This document shows positions 18,490 to 27,257 of a stretch of DNA of 32,546 nt, in pieces. The notes under the pieces were generated by a model. That model was not told where the DNA came from. It made no database searches and worked only from the letters and a program-made list of their open reading frames with translations. The stretch is from Rickettsiaceae bacterium (GTDB taxonomy: Bacteria; Pseudomonadota; Alphaproteobacteria; Rickettsiales; Rickettsiaceae), in NCBI GenBank assembly GCA_029266475.1, contig JAQSWU010000038.1, forward strand, positions 1 to 32,546. Reading direction: 5' to 3'. Each line of letters begins with the position of its first letter. Positions within the stretch are counted from its first letter, which is position 1. A program made the position numbers and the translations under genes.

Positions 18490-18941
18490 GCTTCAGAGTA
18501 TTCTGAATCATAAGTGAAAGATGGGCTGCCTGCACATAATGTTTTAGGAGAATCAATTTTGTTTGTATTTGTATGGAATAATTTTTCACTACTCAACTCG
18601 CCATAAAATATATCATGCAATCCTTGGACATTCATAATTTTTAGTTTATTGTCGATATATGATTGTTTTTCCATTGATTCTAAAACTCTATATTCAAGAC
18701 TATGAGGGTCTAAAGAATATAATTTATCTATAAGCTTTGTCCGAAATTCTACATTTTCTTTGCACAGCTGATAAAAAAATTCTTTTAACCAAGGGTTCAT
18801 TTTAAAAGTTTTAAAAGCTTGCACCGGCTCCTTGATTAATTGCAGGCAAAAATTATTTATAATTTTTGACGAATCCTTGGCTAGTTCGTCTTGTTGAAAG
18901 TAGTCTATTAGAGAAGATGTTGAGTTATAATTTGGTTTCAT
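18486..18941 (-). CDS. Hypothetical protein, 151 residues
   Basis: No family recognised. Soluble, largely helical, no signal peptide. Contains an aromatic/charged segment (FKMNPWLKEFFYQLCKENVEFR, about residues 43-64) and a polar tail. Its TAA stop shares the palindromic TTAA (18486-18489) with the stop of the convergent glycosyltransferase gene, so the two 3' ends overlap by four bases with no room for a terminator between them. Could be a lineage-specific effector or housekeeping protein. Confidence 0.65.
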   Translation of the reverse strand: MKPNYNSTSSLIDYFQQDELAKDSSKIINNFCLQLIKEPVQAFKTFKMNPWLKEFFYQLCKENVEFRTKLIDKLYSLDPHSLEYRVLESMEKQSYIDNKLKIMNVQGLHDIFYGELSSEKLFHTNTNKIDSPKTLCAGSPSFTYDSEYSEA

Positions 18942-19070
18942 AAAATAGTGTTATCTCTTTTTATAAACCAAAAGACCTAGCATTAAATAATATTGTTGTA
19001 AAGTTTAAGGTGTAAATGAAAATTATTTTACATAATCGATGAGATATATATAACATTAATCCCTGCAAAA

Positions 19071-19255
19071 TAACCTGAATTATGGATAAGAAATTTAGTA
19101 GATTTTTTTATCAAATAGAGCTTTTTGAAGTGAAAAATGTTTTAAAAAAAACGGAGTTTAGTTAACCCTAAATGAGTACTTTTAGGTTATTTTCTGCTTT
19201 AAAAAGAGCCTTTGAGAGAAATAATATACTAAATTTCTTATCCATAATTCAGGTT
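19071..19255. mobile_element. 185-bp hairpin MITE with 34-bp terminal inverted repeats
   Basis: TAACCTGAATTATGGATAAG at 19071 onward runs 34 bp (to 19104) and its complement occurs at 19222-19255 with one mismatch. The inner arms remain loosely complementary (GAGCTTTTTGAAGTGAAAA against GGCTCTTTTTAAAGCAGAAAA). No ORF inside. Flanks are AT-rich, so a TA target duplication is possible but not provable here. Only one copy is in the window. Confidence 0.85.
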
Positions 19256-19269
19256 AAATAATATTAAAA

Positions 19270-19306
19270 AGAGACATTGGCCTTCTAAACGCAATGTCTC
19301 TATTTT
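19270..19306. terminator. Intrinsic terminator for the 284-residue gene
   Basis: Perfect 10-bp stem AGAGACATTG (19270-19279) / CAATGTCTCT (19292-19301) with a 12-nt loop, AAAAA on one side and ATTTTT on the other, located 10 bp past the stop of the minus-strand gene. Confidence 0.85.
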
Positions 19307-19316
19307 TAGATAAGGC

Positions 19317-20171
19317 TTAACTACCGAGATTATTCCCTTTTGAATTACCAGGTTTAGATTTCTTAGAAGTACTAACTAGACCTTCAGTAAATGGACCATA
19401 TATTTTCTTAGACTTTTCAGATGTCTCATTTTTACCCAAATTATATTTTTCTTTTAATTTTTCTAACTTGCTAAAATCTTCGAATGCTTTCTGTAAATCT
19501 TCATCTTTTACTATATGCTTTTTGGTAAATAGTCTTACTATAGCCTTGCAGAAAGACTTCAGCTTCTGCTTAAAGGTTTTTGGTTGTTTAGCTTTTCCCT
19601 CACCTTCAGCTTTTTTTTCAAGCTCATCTATTCTTTCGCTAATTAATGCAATTTTATGAGTTAATTCACAAGAAACTGCAGATAACATGGTTTGCATTAA
19701 TTTATTTGAAGCATCATCATGTTCTTCTTTTGGTGTGATTAATAGATTTGAAGGTGCCTCATATATAGCTTTAGCAACTTTCTTAGGTTCCTTTTTTAAT
19801 AACTTCTCTAGATTCTTTCGGGCATCTTCGAATTCTTTAACTATTTTATATTGATCTTCTCCTACAATAGAACCTTCAATAGCAAGAACTACATCAGGTC
19901 TTGTATATGATGATATGTTCATTAGCGTCGAATCAAAAAAAACTTTATTCTCCTTGTAGACTTTAGGATTATTTTCTTTAAATACTTTTAAATCATGATA
20001 AAATTCATGCACATCTTCATTAGTAAATTCTTTTTTTTCGAAAAATCCAGAGTAGAATGTATCTTTCGCATTTCTCGTACGTAGAAAAGTTGTGATTTGC
20101 ATTGCTGTTTCTTGAAAATATTCAAGGTTTTTATTAATTGTATCCTGTTTACCAGTCATAATTTCTTCCAT
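19317..20171 (-). CDS. Hypothetical Lys/Glu-rich helical protein, 284 residues
   Basis: No family recognised. Highly charged and mostly helical. Residues ~120-150 and ~175-190 look like short coiled coils (FEDARKNLEKLLKKEPKKV, ISERIDELEKKAEG). A basic amphipathic stretch follows (FKQKLKSFCKAIVRLFTKKH, about 200-220), which could bind membrane or nucleic acid. The C-terminus is Ser/Lys/Gly-rich and disordered (TSKKSKPGNSKGNNLGS), reminiscent of the charged tails of type IV secretion substrates. ATG 20171 is used; ATG 20159 is an alternative. It ends at a strong terminator next to a hairpin MITE. Confidence 0.7.
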   Translation of the reverse strand: MEEIMTGKQDTINKNLEYFQETAMQITTFLRTRNAKDTFYSGFFEKKEFTNEDVHEFYHDLKVFKENNPKVYKENKVFFDSTLMNISSYTRPDVVLAIEGSIVGEDQYKIVKEFEDARKNLEKLLKKEPKKVAKAIYEAPSNLLITPKEEHDDASNKLMQTMLSAVSCELTHKIALISERIDELEKKAEGEGKAKQPKTFKQKLKSFCKAIVRLFTKKHIVKDEDLQKAFEDFSKLEKLKEKYNLGKNETSEKSKKIYGPFTEGLVSTSKKSKPGNSKGNNLGS

Positions 20172-20633
20172 TGATTAGTTTATAATGTAATGAGAAAACT
20201 CTTCTTATAATTTTTATATTAAAACAAATTGGTTAATAGTTAGTTAATATCTAATTCAAAAACACTTAATCGCAATCAACATAGATTTAATCTAATTCAG
20301 TTTAACACCAAGGTCTAATTTATTGATTGATATGCATAATAATGCGATGATTGAACTATTTTTTTTAAAATTTATGTTCATCGATCCTAAAAAACTATTT
20401 ATTAGCTGAGAAATTAACTAAATATACGGCGCCTAAATTATTGATCTTTCAAAATTTGTAATATAATTCATTAAAAACAATTTTTTAGCGCCATTTTATT
20501 TAGGAAAAATATGTACAATTAACAACATATTAGGGTTTTTTTAATACTTTAGAGGCATTTTAGAGGATAAAACTGCTTAGAATTAGGATTTTATGATAAA
20601 ATTAATTATAAATAAATATAAAATGAACGAGAT
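20172..20633. other. AT-rich intergenic region, divergent promoters
   Basis: 462 bp with no credible ORF. A perfect TATAAT lies at 20462-20467 with TTGATC 15 bp upstream (20441-20446), a short-spaced candidate promoter for virB8. An imperfect inverted repeat GGCGCCTAAA (20428-20437) / TTTAGCGCC brackets this promoter and might be an operator. Nothing else recognisable. Confidence 0.35.
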
Positions 20634-21344
20634 ATGGAACTGATTAAGAAATCAGTTACTGAATATATAAAGAGCGGCGAATATTTCCGTGATGCTAGAG
20701 AATGGTATCACAAAAAATATGTTTTTCCTACATTTGAATGGTCAGCGCTTGCCGTCGTTGTAGCATTTATTCTATTAATCGTTAGCGGATTAATATTTAA
20801 CATATATTATTTATTTCCCTTAAAATTACAAAGACAATATATATCATATGTAAAATCTGATGGTACCGATAAGATACCAATGATTATTAAAGCTAATTCA
20901 CAGCCTAATGAGCTTCAATCGATTTTAGCCTTACTTATAAAAAATTATGTTTTACAAAGAGAAAAGTATAATTACGAAGAAATAAAACAGCAACTTCTTT
21001 TCGTTAAAAATAACTCTACAAGACTTTTATTTAAAGAATTTTATGAAAGTTTAAGCTTATCTAATGCAAACTCTTTAATTTTGAAATTCAAGAAAGACGC
21101 GAGAAGAAATGCAAAACCGATATCCGTAAGGTTTTTAAATAATAATACGGTACTGGTAACTTTTGAAGCTAAAGCTGAAGGTAATAAGGGCGAAATAATT
21201 GAAGATGCTATATGGGAGTCCACTATAAGTTTTGAATCTGATAAAATTGATCCGCAAGCCGCTCCCGGGACCAGGTTTGGTTTTATAGTAACCGATTATA
21301 AAGCTCGGCAAGTAAAAAATAATATAGAAAAAGTGAATAAGTGA
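20634..21344 (+). CDS. virB8: VirB8-family type IV secretion protein
   Basis: Inner-membrane scaffold subunit of the type IV secretion system, contacting VirB9 and VirB10. 236 residues: a short cytoplasmic N-terminus with the family block YFRDAREWYHKKY (about 17-29), one membrane segment (about 36-58, SALAVVVAFILLIVSGLIF), then the periplasmic NTF2-like domain, including YVLQREKYN near residue 105 and the closing strand TRFGFIVTDYKARQ. Equivalent to rickettsial RvhB8 proteins. Its TGA overlaps the virB9 ATG by one base, so translation is coupled. No virB10, virB11 or virD4 follows. Confidence 0.92.
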   Translation: MELIKKSVTEYIKSGEYFRDAREWYHKKYVFPTFEWSALAVVVAFILLIVSGLIFNIYYLFPLKLQRQYISYVKSDGTDKIPMIIKANSQPNELQSILALLIKNYVLQREKYNYEEIKQQLLFVKNNSTRLLFKEFYESLSLSNANSLILKFKKDARRNAKPISVRFLNNNTVLVTFEAKAEGNKGEIIEDAIWESTISFESDKIDPQAAPGTRFGFIVTDYKARQVKNNIEKVNK

Positions 21345-22093
21345 TGAGAATACTTCTAATAATATACTTACTATTTTATACTCAAGTTAGCCAAGCAATT
21401 AGAGAGCCTAGACCAACAGCAGTTGATAGTAGGATCAAAGTAATTGTTTATAGTCCAGATGATGTCTTTAAATTCACTGGATACTACGGTTATCAAGCCA
21501 ATATTGAATTTGCAAAAGATGAAGAAATATTGAACATATCTATGGGTGATAGCACCTCTTGGCAAGTAGTAGCATCTGGTTATAGATTATTCATAAAGCC
21601 GATGGAAAAAGATGCAACGACAAATATGACTTTGATAACAAATAAAAGAACGTATTTTTTCGAATTATATGCCGAAGAAGCAGAAGATATTAGAGACCCT
21701 AATATGGTATTTAGCCTTCGCTTCCTCTATCCTGATGAGGAAGATGATGAAAACTTACGCAAATATAGCACAAGCACTGTAAGTGGGCCTGATCTTTCTC
21801 ATCCTGAGCAATATAATTTCAATTACAGCATTAGCGGCAACTCTGCAGTAGCACCAATTAAGATCTTTGACGATGGAGAATTTACATATATGCAATTTCG
21901 CGATAAAAACGCTGAGATGCCTGCATTCTTTACCGTTGATGAAGACTTAAAAGAATCCATTGTAAATTATAGACTAAGCCCTGATGCTAAATACGTTATC
22001 ATTGAGCAAGTTGCTCCTAAGTTTACTATTAGACATGGCAAGCGCATAGTCTGTGTTTTCAACGAAGCAATTACCTCTAAAAAGAAAAAATAA
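21344..22093 (+). CDS. virB9: VirB9-family type IV secretion protein
   Basis: Periplasmic/outer-membrane-complex subunit that partners VirB7 and VirB10. ATG 21344 gives a signal peptide MRILLIIYLLFYTQVSQA, then mature residues beginning near IREPRPT. The N-terminal domain carries the expected VYSPDDVFKFTGYYGYQANIEF and the C-terminal VirB10-binding sandwich is present (PIKIFDDGEFTYMQFRDK, VNYRLSPDAKYVIIEQV). 249 residues, normal length. Cotranscribed with virB8. Rickettsiales typically carry duplicated VirB8/VirB9 pairs scattered around the genome; this pair stands alone before tRNA-Val. Confidence 0.93.
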   Translation: MRILLIIYLLFYTQVSQAIREPRPTAVDSRIKVIVYSPDDVFKFTGYYGYQANIEFAKDEEILNISMGDSTSWQVVASGYRLFIKPMEKDATTNMTLITNKRTYFFELYAEEAEDIRDPNMVFSLRFLYPDEEDDENLRKYSTSTVSGPDLSHPEQYNFNYSISGNSAVAPIKIFDDGEFTYMQFRDKNAEMPAFFTVDEDLKESIVNYRLSPDAKYVIIEQVAPKFTIRHGKRIVCVFNEAITSKKKK

Positions 22094-22166
22094 AACCACC
22101 TTGATTCGCATTCCATTAATAATCTGGAGCAAAGGTATTATTCAGAAAAATATGAAAGTTTTAAAT

Positions 22167-22242
22167 TGGTGGGCGATGACAGATTCGAACTGCCGACCAT
22201 CTCGGTGTAAACGAGGCGCTCTACCAACTGAGCTAATCGCCC
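22167..22242 (-). tRNA. tRNA-Val (anticodon UAC)
   Basis: Minus strand: acceptor GGGCGAT pairs with ATCGCCC, D-arm TAGCTCAGTTGGTAGAGC, anticodon stem CTCGT/ACGAG-type arm around loop with TAC (CTCGTTTACACCGAG), T-arm GGCAGTTCGAATCTGTC. Discriminator A and encoded CCA (22167-22169). 76 nt including CCA. Confidence 0.97.
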
Positions 22243-22607
22243 TTTAATAAAATCAAAGGAAAAATTGGGATAAATCTTGGAGGTTGTAGGTTAGAGCTAA
22301 TAGTTATAATCCAAGAGGGAGGAATCTTAAATTGAACTTTTAATTTTTCCCTACAACCTTTATGGGCTGCATAATGAACTATTTTAAAACAATAATCAAG
22401 TACTATTTTATATTTTTTGTATTTTTTTTCTAATTTTTTTAGTGAACATGTCAATTTAATATAAGGCGATTTTTGGGATTTAGAATTATTGCTAAGCTAT
22501 GATGCTTTTCTCAATGAAGGTTAGAGAGTAAAAGAAAAGTAGATACCCATGAACTAGCGGTATAAACTACCTTAAGAATCCTGTCATAGATTTCAAGAAC
22601 TAGACAA
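22243..22607. other. Intergenic region between tRNA-Val and motA
   Basis: 365 bp, AT-rich, no convincing gene. It contains a perfect 10-bp inverted repeat AGGTTGTAGG (22281-22290) / CCTACAACCT (22350-22359), 59 bp apart, possibly another decayed palindromic element. No clear terminator for motA was identified. Confidence 0.4.
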
Positions 22608-23387
22608 TCAACGCTTAAAATAAACTACTTTTTTCTCTGGTGGTAGAATGCTATTCAATAAGGCTTCTAGCTTTGTCGGATGCTCGTTATTTGCCATTGA
22701 AGTTAAAGTAATTAAGTAAATTCTCATATTAAGTAATTCTTCAACTAAGTTTTTCTCAAATTTAGAAGCAAGAGGAAACAGCATTATATAAGAAAGAATA
22801 GCACCATAGAAGGTTGTCAGTAAAGCAATAGCCATAGCAGGACCTATCATTTTGACGTCATTTAAGCTTCCAAGCATTTGGACAAGCCCGATAATGGTAC
22901 CAATTAATCCCATTGAAGGGGCTACTTCTGCAGCCTTTTTAAGGATGGAAATAAGGGTAAGATATCTCTCATGCGTAGCAACAATTTCCTGATCCATTAT
23001 TTGCTGTACATGCGGCGCTTTCTCCCCATCTATCACCATATTTAAATGTTTGTAAAAGAACGGTACTTGATCCTTAATAAAACTGTTTTTCTCAAGATTA
23101 AGCAACCCCCTTTTATAGGCCACCTCTGAAACATTTAACATTGAGGCAGCTATATCATGTGGATCATGCGGCTTTAAAGCTATCATTGATATAATGGACC
23201 TTTGAGCAAGTATAACTTCTTTAAAAGAGAAGCAGGCTGCGGTTACAAAGAACGTCCCCCCGACTACCAGCAGTATTGATGGTATGTCTAAAAAATCTTT
23301 TATCTTCCCACTAAATGATATCGTAGCATAAAGTATAATTAATGCAGCGAGTATACCTATAATGGTTGACAATTCTATCTTACGCAT
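22608..23387 (-). CDS. motA: Flagellar stator protein MotA
   Basis: Proton-channel stator subunit of the flagellar motor (MotA/ExbB superfamily), 259 residues. Four membrane segments: ~7-27 (LSTIIGILAALIILYATISF), ~34-52, ~150-172 (PSMGLIGTIIGLVQML, with the conserved Pro of the channel) and ~180-202 (GPAMAIALLTTFYGAILSYI). The cytoplasmic loop between TM2 and TM3 is the right size. ATG overlaps the fliN stop by one base, so it is the last gene of fliF-G-H-N-motA. The partner motB is not in the window. With fliF broken upstream, the motor is probably not functional, though the ORF is intact. Confidence 0.93.
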   Translation of the reverse strand: MRKIELSTIIGILAALIILYATISFSGKIKDFLDIPSILLVVGGTFFVTAACFSFKEVILAQRSIISMIALKPHDPHDIAASMLNVSEVAYKRGLLNLEKNSFIKDQVPFFYKHLNMVIDGEKAPHVQQIMDQEIVATHERYLTLISILKKAAEVAPSMGLIGTIIGLVQMLGSLNDVKMIGPAMAIALLTTFYGAILSYIMLFPLASKFEKNLVEELLNMRIYLITLTSMANNEHPTKLEALLNSILPPEKKVVYFKR

Positions 23388-23665
23388 TATTCACTATCCT
23401 TATCTTGTTTAATCACTTCGGTTAAGGTTACGCCAATTTTATTATCTACAATTACTATCTCCCCTTTAGCAACAATTTTATTATTAACAAATATATCGAC
23501 GGGTTCTCCTATAGCTCTCTCAAGTTCAATTACTGCACCTCTTCCAAGCTTTAAAAGTTGGCTTAGTTGCATGGTTGTTTTCCCAAGCACTACTGAGATT
23601 TGTACTGGTACGTCATAAAGTGCTTCCAAAGTTAATCCAAAATCGGTAGCTTTATTATTGTCCAT
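23387..23665 (-). CDS. fliN: Flagellar motor switch protein FliN
   Basis: C-ring component. 92 residues, essentially only the SpoA (surface presentation of antigens) domain: LYDVPVQISVVLGKTTMQLSQLLKLGRGAVIELERAIGEPVDIFVNN, then IVAKGEIVIVDNKIGVTLTEV, which is the canonical FliN pattern from start to end. It lacks the longer N-terminal extension of some homologues, as is normal for small alphaproteobacterial FliN. 36 bp after fliH and overlapping motA. Confidence 0.93.
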   Translation of the reverse strand: MDNNKATDFGLTLEALYDVPVQISVVLGKTTMQLSQLLKLGRGAVIELERAIGEPVDIFVNNKIVAKGEIVIVDNKIGVTLTEVIKQDKDSE

Positions 23666-23701
23666 GAGCGTTATTCCTCTATTATTAATGAATATTTAAT
23701 T

Positions 23702-24478
23702 TTAAAATTTTATAGCTGATATAATATTATCCACTTCTTCGATTATTTTCTCTTCTTTGTATTCTAAAGCTGCCTCTCTATAACAAATTTGGCAACTTTC
23801 TGTTGTTAGATTATCATCATTTTCAAGCCTAATATGCTTTTTTGACTCTTCGCTAAGAGCTAAATTTTTTAATATTTCCTCGATTACCGCTTGTTGCTTA
23901 CTGTTATACTTTACAATAAGTTCAGCTTCTATACGGCTGTTTCTTATCACTTTCTTAATTTGTTCGCTAATTATCATCTCAAAATCTGTTGGTAACTTTT
24001 TTGCAAGCTTTTCTAATATTATAAGTATGATCTTAAGAGCGCTATTACACAGCTGAGACTCATAAATTTCATAATCTATATTTAGTTTGCTGAGTTCGCT
24101 ACCTAAGTTATTTTGGAAGTTAACTTCATTTCGGATTTTGAGAATTTGTTGCTCTAATTCCTCTTTGGCTTTTTGGAAACCTTCACTGTAGCTTTGAGCC
24201 TTAATAGCTTCTAAGTCGATAATAGTAGGCTGAACCGATTCTGTATTATTTTTCTCTTCTTCCTCTGACGTCACCTGAACCTCATCTATGGAAAGTTCCG
24301 ACGAGGCTTCTTCAGCAGCTTGTTCCGATGAATCAATCGTATGTTCTTGTAGACCATGCTCTAAAGCATCTTTCACCATTTGAAGGCTAACTTTATTAGC
24401 GTCTCCCTCCTCTAGCCTTTTATTTACAACTTTATCTTTATTTAATTCCTGAAGAACTATTCTTGAATAAGCAGTCAT
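23702..24478 (-). CDS. fliH: Flagellar export regulator FliH-like protein
   Basis: Probable FliH, the stator-like regulator that binds the FliI export ATPase. 258 residues: an acidic, low-complexity N-terminal third (about 45-90, Glu/Ser-rich), a coiled coil with YSEGFQKAKEELEQQILKIRNEV (about 96-118), then the C-terminal ATPase-binding domain with ALKIILIILEKLAKKLP and a terminal EEKIIEEVDNIISAIKF helix. Sequence identity in this family is low, and the call rests on architecture and on its place between fliG and fliN. Confidence 0.8.
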   Translation of the reverse strand: MTAYSRIVLQELNKDKVVNKRLEEGDANKVSLQMVKDALEHGLQEHTIDSSEQAAEEASSELSIDEVQVTSEEEEKNNTESVQPTIIDLEAIKAQSYSEGFQKAKEELEQQILKIRNEVNFQNNLGSELSKLNIDYEIYESQLCNSALKIILIILEKLAKKLPTDFEMIISEQIKKVIRNSRIEAELIVKYNSKQQAVIEEILKNLALSEESKKHIRLENDDNLTTESCQICYREAALEYKEEKIIEEVDNIISAIKF

Positions 24479-24554
24479 AATTTAATATCACCTCCAAAGA
24501 ACACATTTAGATTGATGCGTCCAATGATTAGATACTTCAAAATACTTAAAGCTT

Positions 24555-25562
24555 CTATTGGATATATTCATCCTTACCATCCTCTGCAATTTCGATTTCG
24601 CCTTTGGCAATGAGCTCTTTGGCGGCATTTACTATTGAAGTTTGGGCTTCATCTACGTCCCGCACACGAATAGGACCAAGAGATTCCATTTCTTCAAGCA
24701 AGATTCTTGATGCTCTTTGTGACATATTTCTAATGAATAAATCTTTGATATTTTGCGAGGCACCTTTAAGAGCAATAGTAAGTTTACTTTTATCAATAGA
24801 GCGCATCAAGGTTTGAATTCCTTTAGTATCAATAGATTCGAGATCTTCGAAAGTAAACATCAAATCCTTAATTTTAGTCGCTGAATCAGGGAATTTTGAT
24901 TCTAATAATCCCATATACTTAGCGCTGCTATTACGATCGAATCTGTTAAATATTTCAGCCATCATCTGATAACTGTCTTGTTTCTGAGTTTTAGAGATAG
25001 TACTGATAAATTCAGACCTTAATATCTTCTCGACCCTATCTATAACCTCTTTCTTGACTGAGCCTAGATTTAACATACGAATAATCACTTCAAATGCAAA
25101 TTGTTCAGGTAGAATACTTAGAACCTTTGCAGCATGCTCACCGTTGATCTTAGATAAGACAAGAGCTGCAGTCTGAGGATACTCATTTCTTAAGTAAGAA
25201 GCTAATATTTCCTCATTTACATTACCAAGCTTTTCCCAAGTGTTTTTCCCTTGCGGCCCTCTTATCTCGTCAAGTAAAGCTGAAACCTTGTCTTTACCAA
25301 TGGCTTTTTCAAGCAATTTCTCAGTTGTTTCAATAGTGCCTAGGAAAGAAGCGTCATTTCTAATATCGGAATTAAACTGAGTTAAAACCTTATTAACCAT
25401 ATCAGGTTTAATCGATCCAAGATTAGACATTGCATGTGAAATTTCTTTAATCTCATCATCATTCATCATAGAGAATATGTGAGTTGCATTCTCTTCACTA
25501 ACAGAAAGCAATATTATTGCTGCTCTTTGTGAACCTGTCAGTTTTAGTTCATTATCTGTCAT
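24555..25562 (-). CDS. fliG: Flagellar motor switch protein FliG
   Basis: Torque-generating rotor protein linking the MS ring (FliF) to the C ring, 335 residues. The N-terminal FliF-binding domain begins LTGSQRAAIILLSV, the middle domain has the EHPQ-type motif as EYPQTAALVLSKI (about 127-139) and the C-terminal torque helix reads MSQRASRILLEEMESLGPIRVRDVDEAQ with alternating charges (about 280-307). All domains are intact. 37 bp downstream of the fliF relic. Its retention beside a broken fliF suggests the decay is recent or that fliF still yields a partial product. Confidence 0.96.
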   Translation of the reverse strand: MTDNELKLTGSQRAAIILLSVSEENATHIFSMMNDDEIKEISHAMSNLGSIKPDMVNKVLTQFNSDIRNDASFLGTIETTEKLLEKAIGKDKVSALLDEIRGPQGKNTWEKLGNVNEEILASYLRNEYPQTAALVLSKINGEHAAKVLSILPEQFAFEVIIRMLNLGSVKKEVIDRVEKILRSEFISTISKTQKQDSYQMMAEIFNRFDRNSSAKYMGLLESKFPDSATKIKDLMFTFEDLESIDTKGIQTLMRSIDKSKLTIALKGASQNIKDLFIRNMSQRASRILLEEMESLGPIRVRDVDEAQTSIVNAAKELIAKGEIEIAEDGKDEYIQ

Positions 25563-25599
25563 ACTTCCCTCTAATCATTACGCAAACATCGATATAATA

Positions 25600-27019
25600 T
25601 TATTCATTCAGCCATCTTCTTAGTAAGCTCAATGTTTCATGTGGATGTTTCTTGACTATATCGTTAATGGCCTTAACATTCGCATTGCCAGCAATAAAAT
25701 CTCTCTCGACACTGTCAATATCGATCATTGCTTCTTTCAAGCTATCTATAGCGCTTTCTTTATCCCTATTTTCTACTGAATCAGTGATAATAGATAAATG
25801 ATCCCTTTTCATGGAGCTTTCAATATCAAGCTTATTGACTTCAAAGGCCTTATTAGCAAGAGGTTTCACTATTAAGATTAAGACTAGCACGGCAACGACT
25901 GCCACCACCAAAGTTTGAATCATGTTTGGCAATTCTTCCTTCAACCAATCCATAGACTCTTCTGGCTTTAGTGAATCCAAGTCGCTAATAAACTGCATAT
26001 TACTAACTTCTATATTATCTCGATCACTTTTGAACCCTACAGCAGATTTAACTAAATTAGTATATTTCTCGATCTCTTCCTTAGTACGAGGAATATAGCT
26101 TACTTCCTTCGTAGCTTGGTCAGTTTTATAATTTCCATCTACTAGTACTGCAATTGACAAACGCTTTACAGTGCCTGTCTCGCTAATAAAATTTTTAACT
26201 GTTTTGGAAATCTCATAGTTAGTTGTTTCATCAATTTTCTCGATGTTGGTGCTATTCTTAGCTGCACCTTCGGCTTTGGCATCGGGTAAATTATTAGCAA
26301 CCGATATATCGACATTTCCTTCGTTCTGACTATTATTTTCACGCTCCTGCGTTGATTGGACGGATCTTACTACACTACCTTCAGGATCATAGATTTCTGA
26401 ATTAGTAACGATTCTATCGAAGTTCATTTCTGCTGTAACGTACGCCTTAACCTTACCTACGCCTGCTGATTGCTCAATCAAATCTTCAATAATGTTTTTT
26501 AAACGATTCTCATAAGCAACTTTATACTCATGTCCTTGAGTTGCTATCTCACCTACATCTGTCTCATCCTTATTGCCAAGCTTCAATGGTCTGCCTTTAG
26601 TGTCGACAATACTTATATGCTTGACATCTAGTTCTGGAACAGCTGTTGCGATTATATGAGCAATAGCACTAACCTCATGTTTGCTAAGCTTGTCTTGGCC
26701 ACGCATTTTAATTACAATAGAGGCGCGTGGCTCCTGGCGCTCTCTTGAAAACAACTCTTTCTTAGGTACTACTAAATGCACTCTTGCTTTATCGATGTTC
26801 TCTATAGAAGAGATTGTACGACTTAATTCTCCTTCAAGGGCTCTTAAATAATTCATATTTTGTAGAAAGCTTGAGGTACTTAAAGACTCTCCCTTGTCAA
26901 ATATCTCATAACCAACTAATATATACGCCGCCCATAAGCAAGAATATAAGCACGAATATAGTAGCAGCTATTACTTTAGCAGGACCTAGTTCTTTTAAAA
27001 ATTGCAGAAAAACTTGCAT
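25600..27019 (-). pseudogene. fliF: fliF (flagellar MS ring), split by an out-of-frame internal deletion
   Basis: The reading frame from ATG 27019 encodes 37 residues ending in TGA (26906-26908): MQVFLQFLKELGP then the first membrane helix (KVIAATIFVLIFLLMGGVY). The body of FliF resumes one frame over directly at the junction as VGYEIFDKGES, continuing into NYLRALEGELSRTISSIENI (418-residue ORF from ATG 26856). Intact FliF has about 70-90 residues between TM1 and the GYEIFD block (the RBM1 part of the periplasmic ring); these are missing here. The rest is complete: VHLVVPKKELFSRE, the second membrane helix (QTLVVAVVAVLVLILIV) and the C-terminal FliG-binding end ETLSLLRRWLNE. A remnant protein may be made from ATG 26856, but it would lack TM1, so a normal MS ring is unlikely. 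Confidence 0.88.
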
Positions 27020-27210
27020 AATAGTACCAACAGCCTATCTTATAATAATCCAATAATAATTTAGTACTTTATTAAATTTTTAACTAATAAATAATTTTCA
27101 TATGATGGTACTAAGCTAATATTTGCTGTAATATTGCAACGCAGAATAACTAAGGTTAAGAGTAAATTATTCTAAAATGGAAGGTACGCCTTATAAACTT
27201 CTTGAAATAG

Positions 27211-27239
27211 TTCAAACCTTATGAAATTATAAGCATAAT
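27211..27239 (+). promoter_or_regulatory. Candidate promoter of nagZ-sodB
   Basis: TTCAAA (27211-27216) and CATAAT (27234-27239) are separated by exactly 17 bp, ending 18 bp before ATG 27258, whose AAGAGG ribosome site overlaps the expected transcript start. The start site is close, so the leader would be short. Confidence 0.4.
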
Positions 27240-27257
27240 AATTTATAAGAGGTTTTG

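Noticed and set aside
22233-22454. 73-codon minus ORF overlapping tRNA-Val
   Set aside because: It runs through the tRNA 5' end and a low-complexity AT-rich tract; lysine-rich translation without family features.
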